A stretch of 64,000 nucleotides of DNA from Paenibacillus sp. CC-CFT747 (GCA_030323305.1 CP106741.1:1700001-1764000); one strand, 5' to 3'; positions 1-12,609 are shown, numbered from the stretch's first letter. The notes: generated from the sequence alone by a model not told the origin. Numbers and translations are program-made.

Positions 1-638
1 ACGTGTGCAATTTCGATATGACCCTTCTCACGGCAGGGCCGGAATCGGCCTGGGGTCTTCATGAGCTGCTGCTGGGGCGGGACCCTGCCCAGCCGTCCTA
101 TATCGGGCTGCCGGAGGAAGCCTTCCGGGAAAGCGTTCGACTCTGGGACAAGCTTTACGACGAGTACAACGCTTCCCGCGCCTGGAGGCCGATCGTGATC
201 CGGGCCTTACTCATGGAAGCGCTGGCCCAATTCGTCCGTCAAGGGGAGCGTCCTCCCGTCTCCCGCCCCTTCCGTCAGGAAGATCCGCGGCCTTCCGCCA
301 AGAACATCTGGCCGGTCGTTCAATATGTCTACGAGCATTTCCTCGAGCCTCTTACCCTCACCTCGTTGTCCGAACGGTTTCATCTCCACCCGACTCAAGT
401 AAGCAAGCAGTTCGGCGCGGCGTTCGGGATGCATTTTGTCGATTTTCTTCATGAGCTGAGGATTCGCCATGCCTGCTCCCTGCTCCTCTCCACTACACTT
501 CCTATCTCGCAGATTGCTTTCGAATCCGGCTTCTCGTCGTATCCGACCTTTTCCCGCGTGTTTCTCCGCATCAAAGGGACCACGCCGCGCCTGTACCGGG
601 AGAAGCAGGGACGGGACAGAACGGGAGCCGGGTTATAA
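1..638 (+). CDS. AraC-family transcriptional regulator (5' end outside window)
   Basis: The readable part is 211 residues and the frame is open to the window edge, so the true start is upstream. About 95 residues of an N-terminal effector-binding region remain. The last ~100 residues form the two helix-turn-helix motifs of the AraC family, with the second helix pair around SQIAFESGFSSYPTFSRVF and the typical closing motif GTTPRLYRE. Proteins of this build bind promoter DNA and usually activate sugar-use or envelope genes, but nothing here shows which. The gene is frame-intact. It points toward the terminator at 811-844. Confidence 0.85.
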   Translation, partial: VCNFDMTLLTAGPESAWGLHELLLGRDPAQPSYIGLPEEAFRESVRLWDKLYDEYNASRAWRPIVIRALLMEALAQFVRQGERPPVSRPFRQEDPRPSAKNIWPVVQYVYEHFLEPLTLTSLSERFHLHPTQVSKQFGAAFGMHFVDFLHELRIRHACSLLLSTTLPISQIAFESGFSSYPTFSRVFLRIKGTTPRLYREKQGRDRTGAGL

Positions 639-810
639 TATCATCTCGTTGATCTTGTTAGGTTCTCTGTCCAGATAAACATTACACAAGAAAATAGATA
701 AAATGGCCAGATATCCTACCCACCCTTTGATTGTCATGATCCGCCCCTTTCAATAAATATTCCTTTTATAGACATCTCAACCCGGCAAAAAGTTACCGAT
801 ACGCCATGAA

Positions 811-844
811 AAGGAAGCCCTCCTCGTTCGAGGAGGGCTTCCTT
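811..844. terminator. Bidirectional intrinsic terminator
   Basis: A perfect 15-bp inverted repeat (AAGGAAGCCCTCCTC and its complement) surrounds a GTTC loop, ending in TTT on the + side and with an A/T-rich flank on the other. It sits between the AraC gene and the convergent giant surface-protein gene and probably ends both transcripts. The stretch 639-810 shows no gene. Confidence 0.85.
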
Positions 845-857
845 TGGGCATAATGGG

Positions 858-3800
858 TTACGGCTTGAGGCCGGTCATCACTCGGAGCAGCAGCACGGCG
901 GTTTGGGCCCGGGTAGCGGACACCTGAGGAGCAAGCAAATCTTCTTCCATGCCCCGGAGCCAGGAGAGCCGTACGGCCCGCGCTACAGCTTTTTGGGCCC
1001 AGTCGGAAACATTAGAACCGTCCTTGAATCGGTCCAGCGTCCTCTGGGAATCTTCCTCTTGACCACCACCGGTTACCCTCTCTAGAATGACCGCCATTTC
1101 TTCCCTCGTGACCGGATCGTCCGGCCGGAACTTACCGTCCGCCCCCTCAATCCAGCCCAAGTGCTGCGCAAGACGGACGGATTCATAATACCAGGCGGAC
1201 GGATCGACGTCAGAGAACACCGTTTCACTCGTTGGGACTGTTCCCTCCTCCGCCCGCCATGCACCGATCATCAGCTTCACGAATTCCGCCCGGGTTACGG
1301 GGCGGTCCGGCTGAAATTCCGTGTCCGTCACCCCTTCGACCACTTCTCTCGACGCCAACACTTCCACGTCGTTCCGGCTCCAGTGGCCGGCCAGATCGTG
1401 GAAGCTGCGGCTTCGGGACATTACCGTATAGGTGCCCGGTTCCGTAATGGGCGCATGCAGCCTGCCCGCTGCTTCATCGGCCCATCCTCCCCATGACACC
1501 CACCCGCCCTTGCCGGGCGATTCCGTGCTCACTTGGAAGAGCGTTAGTTTCCGCGGGTCTGTGCCCTTCATGCTGTCCTTGTCGAAGGCAAAGGACAATT
1601 CTACGGGCTTACGCCAAGCCGATTCCGGACTGACCGTGATTTCATACCGACCGGAGTGCTCCGTGTATTCAGAAAGTCCGGTTTCAGCGGGGCTCTCCAT
1701 TTTGCGGATCTTCCACACGGCCGTCCCGTCAACCGCTCCCCGGGGAACCCGGAGAATCAGCTCTCCGTCCATAGCGGCCCATTCCCCGCCCTCCGGCCCG
1801 ATGCTCCATTGAGCTTCCCTTCCGTGGGTCGGTGCCGGGGTCGGGACCGGACTTCCAATTGGGCCTGCCGGCCCGCCGGCTGGAGGCTGCAATGTTGGAT
1901 TAGGTGTCGGACTTGGTGTCGAACTTGGCGTTGGGCTCGGCGTTGGGCTCGGCGTTGGGCTCGGCGTTGGACTTGGCGTCGGACTTGGCTCGCCGCCCGG
2001 CTCGCGGCTCGTTCTCGTCTCCGCCCCGACCGCGAACGACTCGTTTCCTGCTGCATCGATCGCTTTTACCGTAACCACATAAGCGGTATCAGGCGTCAGG
2101 CCCTCGATGGTATAGGTTCCCCTTCCTGCCTGTACTTCCGCCGAACCAAGCATCTCTTCCTCTCCGGGCTTCCCCAGCGGATCTCGGCTTTGGCAAAATC
2201 CGCACTCAACGAATCGGACCAGGACACCTCAAAAGCCCGGCTTTTTGGCCGTACGGTCAAGCTCATCACCGGCGCTGGCGGCAAGAAGTCCGCTTGGGCC
2301 TCGGCTGCCGTACCGGCCGTATGCCTGAGCTCGGCTTCATTTCCGTCCCCGTCGACGCTCCGAATCTCCATATCGTACGACGTCCCGGCCGTTAGCCCCT
2401 CCAGCTTCGCCCACTGCGTTCCTTTCCGCACGGTCATCGTTCCGAGCAATTGGGTGTCCCCGGTCTTCCTCCACGAAACGGTCACATGATCGAAATCCGG
2501 ATCCGACGGATCCTTCCACTGCAGATGGAGTTGATCCCCCGCGGCGTAGGACGTCACGTCTGCGACGGGAGCGGGCGGAACGGCATCCGAGTCAGCCGCC
2601 GTTAAGGTCTTCACCACATCGTCTCCCGCTGCCACCCCGTTGTAGGATTGGATCCCTCCCGTGATGCGCAGCTCGTATTCCCGTCCGGATTCCAACGCCT
2701 CATCGGGGATAAATCTAATTTGCCGCGCCACAGGCTGCCCGTTCCAGTCCACCGGCTCCACGGCCTCGATCCGCCCGGCCACCGGCTCCCCTGCGAGCTC
2801 AACGATACCGTGTACCCGTTAGCCGTCTCCATCCGCACGTGGCGGTCGAACCAGACATCCACATACCCGCCTCCCGGAGCCGGACGAATATGCGTTACAC
2901 GGGACGGCAGGGTGGAAACCATCGGAATGTTCACATCAAAATGAGGCGGCAGCACCTGCAGTTCCGCACTCTCCGTCGTCACAAACCCGGCTCCTTCATA
3001 AATCACCTTCCAGAGCCCGTCGGGTACGAACCAGCCGTAGCGTCCCTCCCCGTCGGTTATCTGGGGGTTTACCTGCTCGAACCATTCGGCGTCCCACACC
3101 TCCCAGCTTCCGGTGTCTTCGTTCTTATGCAGAACGGTTGCCTGTATACCCGGGATCCGGTTAGAGGGCTCAACTTCATAGACGTAACCGCTCGGGTCGT
3201 GAATCCAGACCGGATCCGCTTTCTTGTTCTCCTTACGGCACACCCGGTCGATCTCGTTTCGGACTTCTTCGATCTCGGTATCGAACGCCGCCTCCAAAGC
3301 ATAATCCAAGGCGATGTCCATGGCGATAAAAGTAGCGATCGATAAGCCGAAGGTAACGACACCCGTGAGGTAAGCGACCCCCGCAAGCGTAAGCTCCAAC
3401 AGCGCTTTCGACACTTCCAGAATAATCATATCGGTAACCAGCCGGTCGATTTGCCACATAAACCGTTGGGTGTCTGCCGGACCGCAGTGCTCCTCCACAT
3501 AGCGCAGAAGCTCCTCCAGCTTGCCCAGCTCCTCAAAAATATCCTTGAGGCCGTATCCCTCTTCCAGGTCTTTGATCTGTTCGAATTTTTCCCAAAGGCT
3601 TTCCGCCGGCTCAACCAAATGACCTAGTTTCTTTACGGCAAACCGGTAACCGACTTTGACAAAATCCTTCACTCCCAGCGCCTGCACGCGAGAGGTTACG
3701 TCCTTTTCACGTACGGCCGCCGGCCCTCCGAGCATCGCCTGCAGGGCACCCTCGCGGCCTAACCGATCCAGAACCTCCTGTTCCAAATAGCCCGAAACCG

Positions 3801-6800
3801 TAATCGTCAAGTCGCCGTTATCGCCTTTAACGGGAGTCAGCTCCAACCCGTACACGGGCACGCCCGATCTCGCGGCCTTAGCCAGATCGGCCTGGCTCGG
3901 CACATAGCCCGGCACCTGCTGTACCGTGACGGAACCGGTGAAATCCAAGCTTTTGGATGCGCCCGGCAGTACTCCCTTAAAGGATGCCGTCCGCTGTTCG
4001 CTCGGAGAGGATTCGGGAGTCACAAACACCGTCTCCAGCTGTTGATGGCTCCAGGCGGGCGGCATATCCTTCCCGATCATCTCCCGGGTCGGCTTCACCT
4101 TTGTGAAATCTGCGGGCAGCCTCGAGGTTTGATAATCTACATAGACCGGTCCCGTGCCGGGAGGAACTACCGCGACATACGTTTCCCCATCCGGTGCCAA
4201 GTAGGCTTTCCCCAGGATCCGCCTACCGTAACCGTTACGTCGCTCACCAGCTGAGGCTGGGTAAACTTCAGCTCGAAAATAAACGATTGGCTCGGAACAA
4301 ACACATACGGAAACTTGGCGACGCCTTGGGACGGATCAAACGTGATTTTTCTTCCGTTTGCCTGCTGCATGGCGATTTGCTCGAGCTCCACATGGCGGCT
4401 GTCGTAGCGGACATCGGTTCCCGAGGTGGTCCAGCGTTCCTCTCCCTCTCCGCCTCCGCCCATAATTGGTGCATGGATTCGGATTCCCCAACCGGGAGCC
4501 GGACCGGGAGCCTCCAGCCTCCGTCGGCGGAAGCCGCCGTTTCCCCTAGAAGCAGCCCATCGTCGTATACCCTTACATTCGCCTTAGACGGTGCCCGGCC
4601 GGACACGACAATATCGGGCCTGCCGGTTACGTCGGGCGCTTCCATCGACAGCTGGGCGGATACGGCGGTACCCGTGCCCAAGGCTTCCACCTGTTCTCTC
4701 CCGTCGAGGATATACCGGATGCGGGGCGTTATGCTTATCCGGTCTCCTTCCGGTATTTGGTCCGCCCGCAGCCGATAGGTCACCACGCCTTTGCCTTGTA
4801 AAGCGATAGAGCCGACCGTGACAACCGCCCCGGCGGCTTCGCGGCGATAATCCGCTTTGGCTCCATTTAGGTAAACGCCGGCCTCTTCATCAAGGCGGGT
4901 TCCTGCCGGAATATCAAGGATAAGCTCCGCACCCGTGACCTCCCGCCTCCCCCGTTTTCGTACCTCACGATCAGGTCAAGCGGGGTATCGGCCGACAGCT
5001 CCTTTTGGCGCAGGGAGACTTCATTCCCCGGCCTTCCCGCAAACATTCCTCCAGTATCCTCGAGCGTCACCAGTCCGAGATCGATTTGATCGCCCACCCC
5101 CACCTCCACTGTTTTTTGGGCGTACTGTACCGGAACCGAGTAGAGGGTTCGGAACTCCAATTGATAACGGCCCGCTTCCGGTACGGCGACACTCCAATCG
5201 TTACGGCCCACCGAGCCCCCGCCCATCGGCGGGTCCCGTTATCCAGCAGCCGGAAAAGAGAAATATCCGTCCGTTCATTCCAGCCGGACAGCGTTCCGGA
5301 TACCCGGCCGCCTCTCTCTTCCAGACGCAGTTCCACCGACGCCCGTTTGTTAGCGTCGACGGTGGCCTTTCCGCACGTCTTGGGCAGATTGGCCTCGATG
5401 CCGTCCACGCATACCTGGACGGTTTCACCGGGTCCCGCTCGCACTAACAAAGGATTTTCGTAATTTCGTGCGGGATGCGAGCTCCACAGCCGGAAATGAA
5501 TGGCCGTTGCCCGGTCCAGTTCGATAGGCCCCATCCACTCCCCGCCGATGTGCTTCGTATAGAGCTTGATGTCAAGGATCGTATCGATAGGGGTTTCGAG
5601 CACCGGGTCATGACGGTTCTCCTCCCCGCTTTTCAGGTCAACCGTGACCGCCGGCGAGGAACCGATCCCCGGCAGGCTCGCGTTGATCATGGCCTTCCCG
5701 CTGTACGCGAACACCGAGTATTCCCCCTGGTCCCCGGTACGCGTCTGGTAGGAACCCGGGCGCCCCTTTAACGGCTGGGCCACGCTGACAATGGCGCCCG
5801 GTACGGGAACGCCGTCCTTGTCCGTTACCGTCCCCGTAATCCGGACCGGCACAATAAGCTTAAGCGGGACGGCCACGCTGTTTTCTCCCGGCTGCAGCGT
5901 GACTTTTTGTTCACCGCCTTCATATTTCTCCTCCGGATCGCTTGCCGAGACGGTCCATTCATCTCCCGCATACAGGCCGGTGACCGCCTCCGGAAATCTT
6001 CCGCTGCCGAGCGCCCTACCCTGCCGAACGGACCGGCCGGCCGGGTCCTTAACGGTCATGTAGGCATAAGCGATCTCCGACCCGTCTTCTCCCACCGCAC
6101 GAAGCGTCAACGATGCCGGAATCCGGGGAATGATCTTTACCCGGCGTTCTTCCCCGCAGCCGTCTCCGCAGCAGGGCCTGCTCCCTCCAGCAAGGAATAC
6201 CCTTCCTTCGAGCGCAGCCCGATCACATAATCCGCAGCCGGCGGCAGCCTGGGGAAGGTGACGCCGGTTTTCTGCAGAAGCTTGGCGTCGCTGAGCCCGA
6301 GGGACGGACTGTAGATGGTTACCACCGCACCGGCGATCGGATCCCAGTAGGGCGTATCGGCGCTAATGGTCAGGATGCCGCCAACGGGAAGCGGGGCGGC
6401 AAGCGCCTCCTTCTCGGCCGCCGCCGTCCGGATCGTCAAGCTTCCTTTAAGGGAAAGAACGCGGCGGGCGTCCTCCGGCAGGGCCCACGCTCCCTCATAG
6501 CGTCCGGAGCCGATCTCCTTTTCCTCCAGGGAAGCGGTAACCACTCTGTCGGTCCCGTCTGCGGACGTATAGGTAACGGCTGCCTTAGCCGCTCCCCGGG
6601 CGTGCCCGTCAACAGCAAGCCGAAGCTTGCGCCGGGGGCAGGACCGTTTTATACCGCAGAGGCGCGGTTACCCGGAACTGCCCGATGTTCACCTCCGCGT
6701 TTTCGGCGGGCAGCGTCTTCACGGTCAGGCTGGGTCCGTCACCCGTCCAGCGTCCATCCTGCCCTGCCGCCTGCACGGTAAAGACATACGACGTGCCCGG

Positions 6801-9800
6801 GATAAGGCCGGTAACGGTAAGCTCCGTCCCGCCGTCCTCCACCAAGATTTGCCTTTCCCCGTAGGACACACGGTAGCGGACGGAGCCTTGTTCCGCTTCG
6901 GCCGGCGTCCAGCGCAGCTTCACTTCCGTTTGTCCGGCGGCGGTTGCCTCCAGCCGGCTCCCCGGCGGCCATGACGGTACATCCGGGGCGGTATGCGTTC
7001 CGGCAAGCATCCAGAATACATCCTTGACGGCGTTGCCGTCGCCGCTGACAAGATTACCGGAGGCCGATGAGAACGCCATAACGCTTCCGTCTCCGCTTAG
7101 AACGGGATACTCGGAATCGCCGTTCGGCTCTTTGCCGTCATACGATTGAAGGGGAGCCCGAATGCTCTTCGTTTCCTTCTCCCAAATAAACAGCTGGTCG
7201 TACCAGCCCGTTTTATCGGTCAGATTACCGGAGTAGGATTGAAAAGCCACATAGCGTCCATCGGCGCTTATGGACGGCGTATCATTTCGGCTGTCTCCGG
7301 GTTCTCCGGATGGGCTGCGGGAAACCAGCTCCGTTTCCCCTGTGGTCCGGTCATATAAATAAATTTGCATAAGAGGCTTCCCGGCCGGCCTCGCGGCTGC
7401 CGCCACATACCGTCCCGTTTCGTCCATCGAGGCATTCCCGGAAACCTGGTCGGGAGAGTCGGGCAAGGCGGCAAGCTTCCATTCTTTCGTGGGAAGGCGA
7501 TACATGTACAAGTCGGGTAATCCGCCGTCCCTGTCCTGCGGATCGAGGTTGGTGGCATCCGAATAGAACGCCAGCCACTCCCCGTTTCCGCTCAAGGCCG
7601 CCCCATAGGTATTGGCGTTGGGTTCGGCACCGGCCGCGGTCAGCGGCTGTTTCCATGTCCCTGACGGGAAGTCGTATAGGTAGACCACACTCTTGTAGGT
7701 TCCCGGGACCGAGCCATACCACCAGGCCGTGACCGATACAGCCGGCTCCTTCCCTTCAACCGCCGGGCTGTCATATAACAAAACCTCGTTTGCCGGACTG
7801 CCGAGGAACCGGTTCGAGGTACCGTCCGGCTCATCGAACACGCCGTTGCCGTCGGAATCACGGTCGTGAAGGACGAAGCCCCCCATTTTCCTTCTATCCC
7901 GGCCAGCTCGGGGAAATCGAATGGTACAAAATGTATCGGCCATTCGAACTGATCCTCGGCGTCGACACGCCCCCCACTGGGCTGCCGTCTGCTTTCACGC
8001 TTATGACACGGTTTTCCCCCGCGGTCCGGTCGTACAGCATAATGCCTCCGGACGTTTCTCCATATAGGAGGTTGGTCGACCTCGTCTCGTACACCAGATA
8101 CCGTCCGTCGCGGCTGATCGACACGGCTTTGCTCTCCCCATTGCCGGAGGTGCCGTCCGGCGCCTCGCTCAGCCGCTCGATGACCGGGCCCTCCAAAGCA
8201 GAGGCCAGAATAAGGGGCGTCTCCGCCTCATTTCCTTCGATATCGACCGCTATGATTTTCAGCTCATACCGGCTGCCGTGTCTTACGTTAAGTACCGCTT
8301 CCTCCATTCCGGCCCCAATCTTCTGTTCCCCGAATAGGTCCGAGCCTACTTTGCGCCACATCACCCGAATGCCGGCCAAGTCGGCATCCGCAGGGTTGGT
8401 CCAAGCAACACGCAGCACCCCGTAATCCGGCACGACCTTAACGTCTGTCACCGCACCCGGAGCGTCCGTTTCGGGCAGGGACAGCGTGGTAACTTCTACG
8501 GGAGGAAGTCCGTCGTTCCAAGAGAAGGTCTCGCTCCCGGCAACCACCCGGAATTCGGTCGTCTCTCCCGGATGAAGCCCCGTCGCCAAATAGCGGGTAC
8601 TGGGTACAAGATCGTACAGCTCGCCGTCCTTGTAAATTTTATAAAAAACCGGTCCCTGCCCGCCTTCCGCCGCATCCCACTCCAAAACGGCGTAAACGGT
8701 TCCTTTCCCCGTAACCCTGACAGCTGCCCCGGCAGGCCATACGGGAGCCGGGTCCGGGGTGCAGCAGAGCCAAGCTGCTTAAGAAACACATCGGTGTCGA
8801 TGCTGGGCTCCGGGGCTGAATCAGGTCCCTGGCCAGGGAATGAAAAACAACGGAGCGGCCGTTGTCCGTCAGCCTTGGGGAAGCGCTGTTATGGTTGCCG
8901 GGCATGCCCTGGGCATTCACCGAAACCGCGTACGACTGGCCGCTTGCCATGTCACTTAAGTATACCTGGTCGGTAACCGTCTTAAAGGGAGTCCCGTCGT
9001 GCAAAGTATAAGCTGCATACCGTCCTCCTGCACTGACGGTGACATCCGTTTTTTCATAGTTCCCGTAGGAAGCGGCCAACGGTCCGATGAGCCGGATGGT
9101 CTTCGTCTGGCGGTCGTAAATAAACAAATCTAACGTGTAAACGGAATCTCCCGGTACCAGCTTGTCGTTAGCGGATTGAAAGGCCACGTAGCGTCCGTCC
9201 GGGCTGAACACCGGGGCTCCGGCGCCGCTAAGAGCCTCCCCTCCAACGTTCGGCCAATAACCTCGAACCGGCCGGACGGCACATCGAACACGAACAGCCG
9301 GTTTCCTTTCGTGTCGGTCTCTACTCCGTCTGCAGGATGCTTTCGTTCCGTCGTAAAGGCGATGGCATTCCCGTCCGCGGACATGGAAACGTCGGTTTGA
9401 ATGTTGGCCGCGGTATACTGGCCGGATACGATACGGCGCGATTCTCCCGTCCACAGGTCCATGTGGTAAAGATCCAGGTTACCGGCGTTCTCATCGGGTT
9501 GTCCGCTTGGATCATGGGCGGCTGTAAAGGCGGCATACCGCCCGCTTGCACTCAAGGAGTAAGGCTGGGAACCGTTGCTTAGCACCAGCCCGGTGCCCAC
9601 CAAGCGCAATTCGGCTGATGAATGATCGTACAGGTATAAGGCCGGTCCGGGCGGCCCCGAGGCGCTCGGGACGAGATTCGAAGCCCCGGACGCGAACAGC
9701 ACGTACCGCCCCTCCATGGAAACGACAGGCTGATAGCTGTAAGCGTTCGCAGGCTGTCCGTCATAGCCTGTCGTGATTCGCTTGGTGAGCTCCGTCACCC

Positions 9801-10302
9801 TGTCGTGATATAAAATATCCCCGCTCCCTGCGACATAGGCGATGTACCGGCCATCCCCGCTGACCGCCGCGCTCCGGCCCCCGCCTTTGCTGGAGATCCC
9901 GGGTACCGGCGTGCTTATCTTCACCGTGTCAGCGGCATCGGCGGCCATAAAGGTGCCGCCGGTTAACTCCATAGTTGGCGGCATGGAACCCGAAGGCTCG
10001 GATGCCGGAGAAGGGGAGTAAGTCGTTTGCGTTACTTTGTCATCGTCTGGCTCCAGGGACGTGAGCTCGGCGATTTTCAGGGAGTTCAATTGCGTTTCCG
10101 GGGATGTCTCCGCCAAAGGCACGGGCCCGGCAGCGCTTTCAGCATTCGTGCCCTTTAGGGCCTGGAGCCATTGGCGCAGCTGCTCCGTTTGCCCTTGGGG
10201 TTCCGCGGCGGAGGCTTGCAGGGCCGGTGCCAGCAGGGAGGTAAAGAGAGTGACGAGAAGCAGACAGCTAACGATACGCCTGGTACTTTTGCGGGATAGC
10301 AA
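858..10302 (-). CDS. Giant secreted beta-propeller/FN3/ZU5/SLH surface protein (at least 12 frame breaks in this sequence)
   Basis: Overlapping reading frames on the minus strand join into one protein of about 3,150 residues. It starts with a signal peptide (SCLLLVTLFTSLLAPALQASA). Then come PD40/WD40-like propeller repeats of the type SADGRYVAFQS, FN3 domains, more propeller repeats with an EF-hand-like loop (DRDSDGNGVFDE), carboxypeptidase-regulatory-like domains (TGTVTDKDGVPVPGA), a hydrophobic segment near 3330-3440, FN3 again, a PTPSPTPS linker, a ZU5-like domain (LRVPRGAV) and three SLH repeats that anchor it to cell-wall polymer. I chose TTG at 10302: AGGAGG lies 9 bp upstream and the signal peptide follows at once; the first in-frame ATG, at 10374, has no ribosome site. 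Breaks lie near 9240, 8822, 8757, 7900 (two), 6625, 6150, 5230, 4940, 4470, 4190, 2790 and 2170, mostly one base short in a homopolymer. Ligand unknown. Confidence 0.8.
1895..1989. repeat. Tandem 12-bp repeats encoding a Pro-Thr/Ser linker
   Basis: Eight or so units of about 12 bp, variants of GGCGTTGGGCTC, lie in tandem. On the minus strand they encode a PTPSPTPSP spacer between the FN3 and ZU5-like parts of the giant surface protein. Such linkers are common in exported Bacillales proteins and tend to vary in copy number. Confidence 0.85.
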
Positions 10303-10502
10303 TGCGAGGTTCCTCCTGTCTCTTTGGGTTGCTTCGGCTTCCACTCGAATAGGTGCCCCCACTATAGGCGACATCCGCTCTCAAAAACAATATCAGCCCT
10401 CTCTCAAAATAGGGATATGCCTGCGCGGAAAATCACATATAATGGTGGTAATGACAGGGATTATGATAAGTTTTCTTACCTTTATTAAGGAGCTGGTGTC
10501 GG
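10303..10502. promoter_or_regulatory. Divergent promoter region between surface protein and STAND regulator
   Basis: This 200-bp gap separates two divergent genes. A perfect TATAAT at 10438-10443 fits a -10 box for the rightward gene, though I see no strong -35 box at the right distance. The rightward gene has AAGGAG about 12 bp before its ATG; the leftward gene has AGGAGG at 10312-10317 (complement). The divergent layout makes it possible that the regulator controls the surface-protein gene, which is inference. Confidence 0.45.
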
Positions 10503-12559
10503 ATGCAGCTGCGCGAGAAGCTGCTTGGCGGGGAACTGGCCTGTTTTGTTGGAAGAGACGAGGAATTATCGATGCTGCGCCATCACGTATTGGGTGCCGG
10601 GAACCGGCAGTGGCTGCATCTATACGGACAAGGCGGCATCGGAAAATCGACGCTGCTGCGGCGCTTGCATGCCGATCTTGCGGGAGCGAATGTCTACTAT
10701 CTCGATGGAAGCAAGGGGAGTTACTGGAAAGAAGGTCTCCTTCTTCAACTGTCGGAACAGGCGGAGCGGGAGGAAGAGAGTGAGGATGAGCGTGCGTCCG
10801 ATGACGTTCAGCTTGTCCGTCGGATCAACCGGCGTTCCAAGCTGTCCGGCCAGCCGGCTGTGCTTATGATCGACGCCTTCGACAACCTGCGTCCGCTTGA
10901 AGGCTGGCTGACCGAATGGCTCAGCCAATGGGACGCCTCGGTGCGCATCATTACGGCGGGACGCCAAGCGCTCACCGGCGGGTGGCTGCGTTCCGGCTGG
11001 GCGGGGCTTATCGATCCGATCCGGCTGCAGGCGCTAGGCCCGGCGGACGTGGACCGTTACGCCCGCAAGCGCGGCCTAACGGGCAGCGGCCTGCCCGCCA
11101 GGCTGTTCCGCTTTTGCCGGGGGTCCCGCTTGCCATGACGCTTGCGGCGGAGGTGATGCTGCGCGGGCAGGCACAACGTCCCTTGGACGACGAGGAGCAG
11201 TACCGGCTGATTGCCCTTTTGATGGACGAGTTGCTGCAGGGACTGCCCTCCCCCGTGCACCTTCTGCTTGAGGCCGCCTCGGTGTATGGGCAGTTTAACG
11301 AGGAAAGGCTTGCCGCCATTCTGGAAACCAATGCCGAGCCCGACACGTTCCGGCTTCTCACGGCACTGCCGTTCATCATCCGGAAAGAGGACGGGTGGAT
11401 GCTTCACGACTCGGCAAGGGCTTGGGCCCTTGAGGATTTAATCCGGAGAAAGCCGCAAGCCTACGACCGGATGCGGCGCAAAGCCCTGGACCGGATCCGC
11501 CTGGAGGAACAGGCCGCCCCCCACCTTCGGCAGAAACTCCACATGGACAGAATGAGCCTTCATGAGAGTCCGCTTGTCCGGCATATTTGCTTCTCCAGCC
11601 ATTTGGACGAGGTGGAATTACGGGTTTGCCGGGAATGCGACCTGCCGGCTATGGAGGCGCTTTGCCTTCGGTATCATCAATATTCCTCCCCAACCGTACC
11701 GGAAGAGCGGCATATGGCCGGACTGCTGCGTCCGATTTGGAAGGCGGACCCGACTTCCTTCACCTCCATTTGGAAACAAAACGAGTTGGTCGCTTTCTAT
11801 GGAAAAGTCCCTCTGCATGACGCCATGCTGCCGGTGCTGGCGGGCGAGCCCTTGCTGGAACCGTTACTGAGGGGGTGCAGGCGGGGGCCAAACGCCTTCC
11901 TGCTCTCTTTTATCGGCATCGAACCGGAGCTTGAGGAAAACACGCGCGCCAGTGTCGTCAATACGATGGTCAATCATTTCTCGCTTTCCGACTGGATTCT
12001 CGACTTCACCTGTCTGCGGGAATGGTTTCCGGTGTTCGAGCTGTGCGGCTTTGAGCGGGCGCCGTGGGCCGACGCCGTTACCGTCCATGGGACCGAATAC
12101 CGCGCGTTCGTACTGGATCTGACGAAGGAAGACTTCATAACGAAGCTGGACCGGCTGCTGCCCGGCGGTGGGTTGGGCCAGGACGCCATGGAAAAGCCCC
12201 ACCCGCCCCGGGACGTGCCGGAGCTGAAGAAAATATTGGCAAACTGGCCCCAGCTCCACCGTAATCCGCTTCTTGCCGAAACTTATGCGCGCTTATTTCA
12301 GCACCGGCTGCCTGTAGGCGACAGGGAGGGAACCCCCGGCCACACCGTGCAGAAAGACCTGCTTGAAGCGATCCATCGGCTCACCTCAAGTGACGGCCGG
12401 GAAGCCATTCTGGGCAAGCTTCTGACCAGCACGTATATCAAGGGCATACGGCCTCATGAGAAGGTTGCCGAGAGGCTGGGACTGTCGAATGCAACCTACT
12501 ACCGGTATTTGAACAAGGCGCTGGAGCGTTTGTATGACGCGTTGTCGGAGGAGACGTAA
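10503..12559 (+). CDS. STAND-family ATPase with GNAT-like middle and C-terminal HTH (one frameshift)
   Basis: The product is about 685 residues. Residues 42-50 are a Walker A loop (GQGGIGKST) and 121-127 a Walker B strand (LMIDAFD), followed by the GVPLAM motif that marks NB-ARC/STAND ATPases. The frame breaks exactly at that motif: the run of five G near 11118 must be six to read RFCRGVPLAM. A middle region (WKQNELVAFYG, then FIGIEPELEENTR, then ELCGFERAP) reads like a diverged GNAT acetyltransferase fold; this is my inference. The end (VAERLGLSNATYYRYLNKAL) is a sigma-like helix-turn-helix. Such proteins are usually signal-responsive transcription activators. It is divergent from the giant SLH protein and followed by a terminator. 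Confidence 0.75.
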
Positions 12560-12585
12560 GGGTGGAAGATAAGCGGGAAAAGGAA

Positions 12586-12609
12586 GAGGCACCGGGTCCC
12601 CGGTGCCTC
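12586..12609. terminator. Intrinsic terminator between convergent genes
   Basis: A 10-bp stem (GAGGCACCGG with its complement) and a GTCC loop, extended by AA/TT pairs, lies 26 bp past the STAND gene and before the convergent MMPL gene. Confidence 0.75.

Noticed and set aside
858..10374. Interpretation of the giant gene as a decaying pseudogene or as a cluster of about a dozen separate genes
   Set aside because: The pieces run continuously through domain repeats, internal pieces lack ribosome sites, and most junctions sit in homopolymers needing one base.
11090..11160. Programmed ribosomal frameshift in the STAND gene
   Set aside because: There is no slippery heptamer with a downstream structure, and the same kind of one-base shortage occurs in dozens of unrelated genes.
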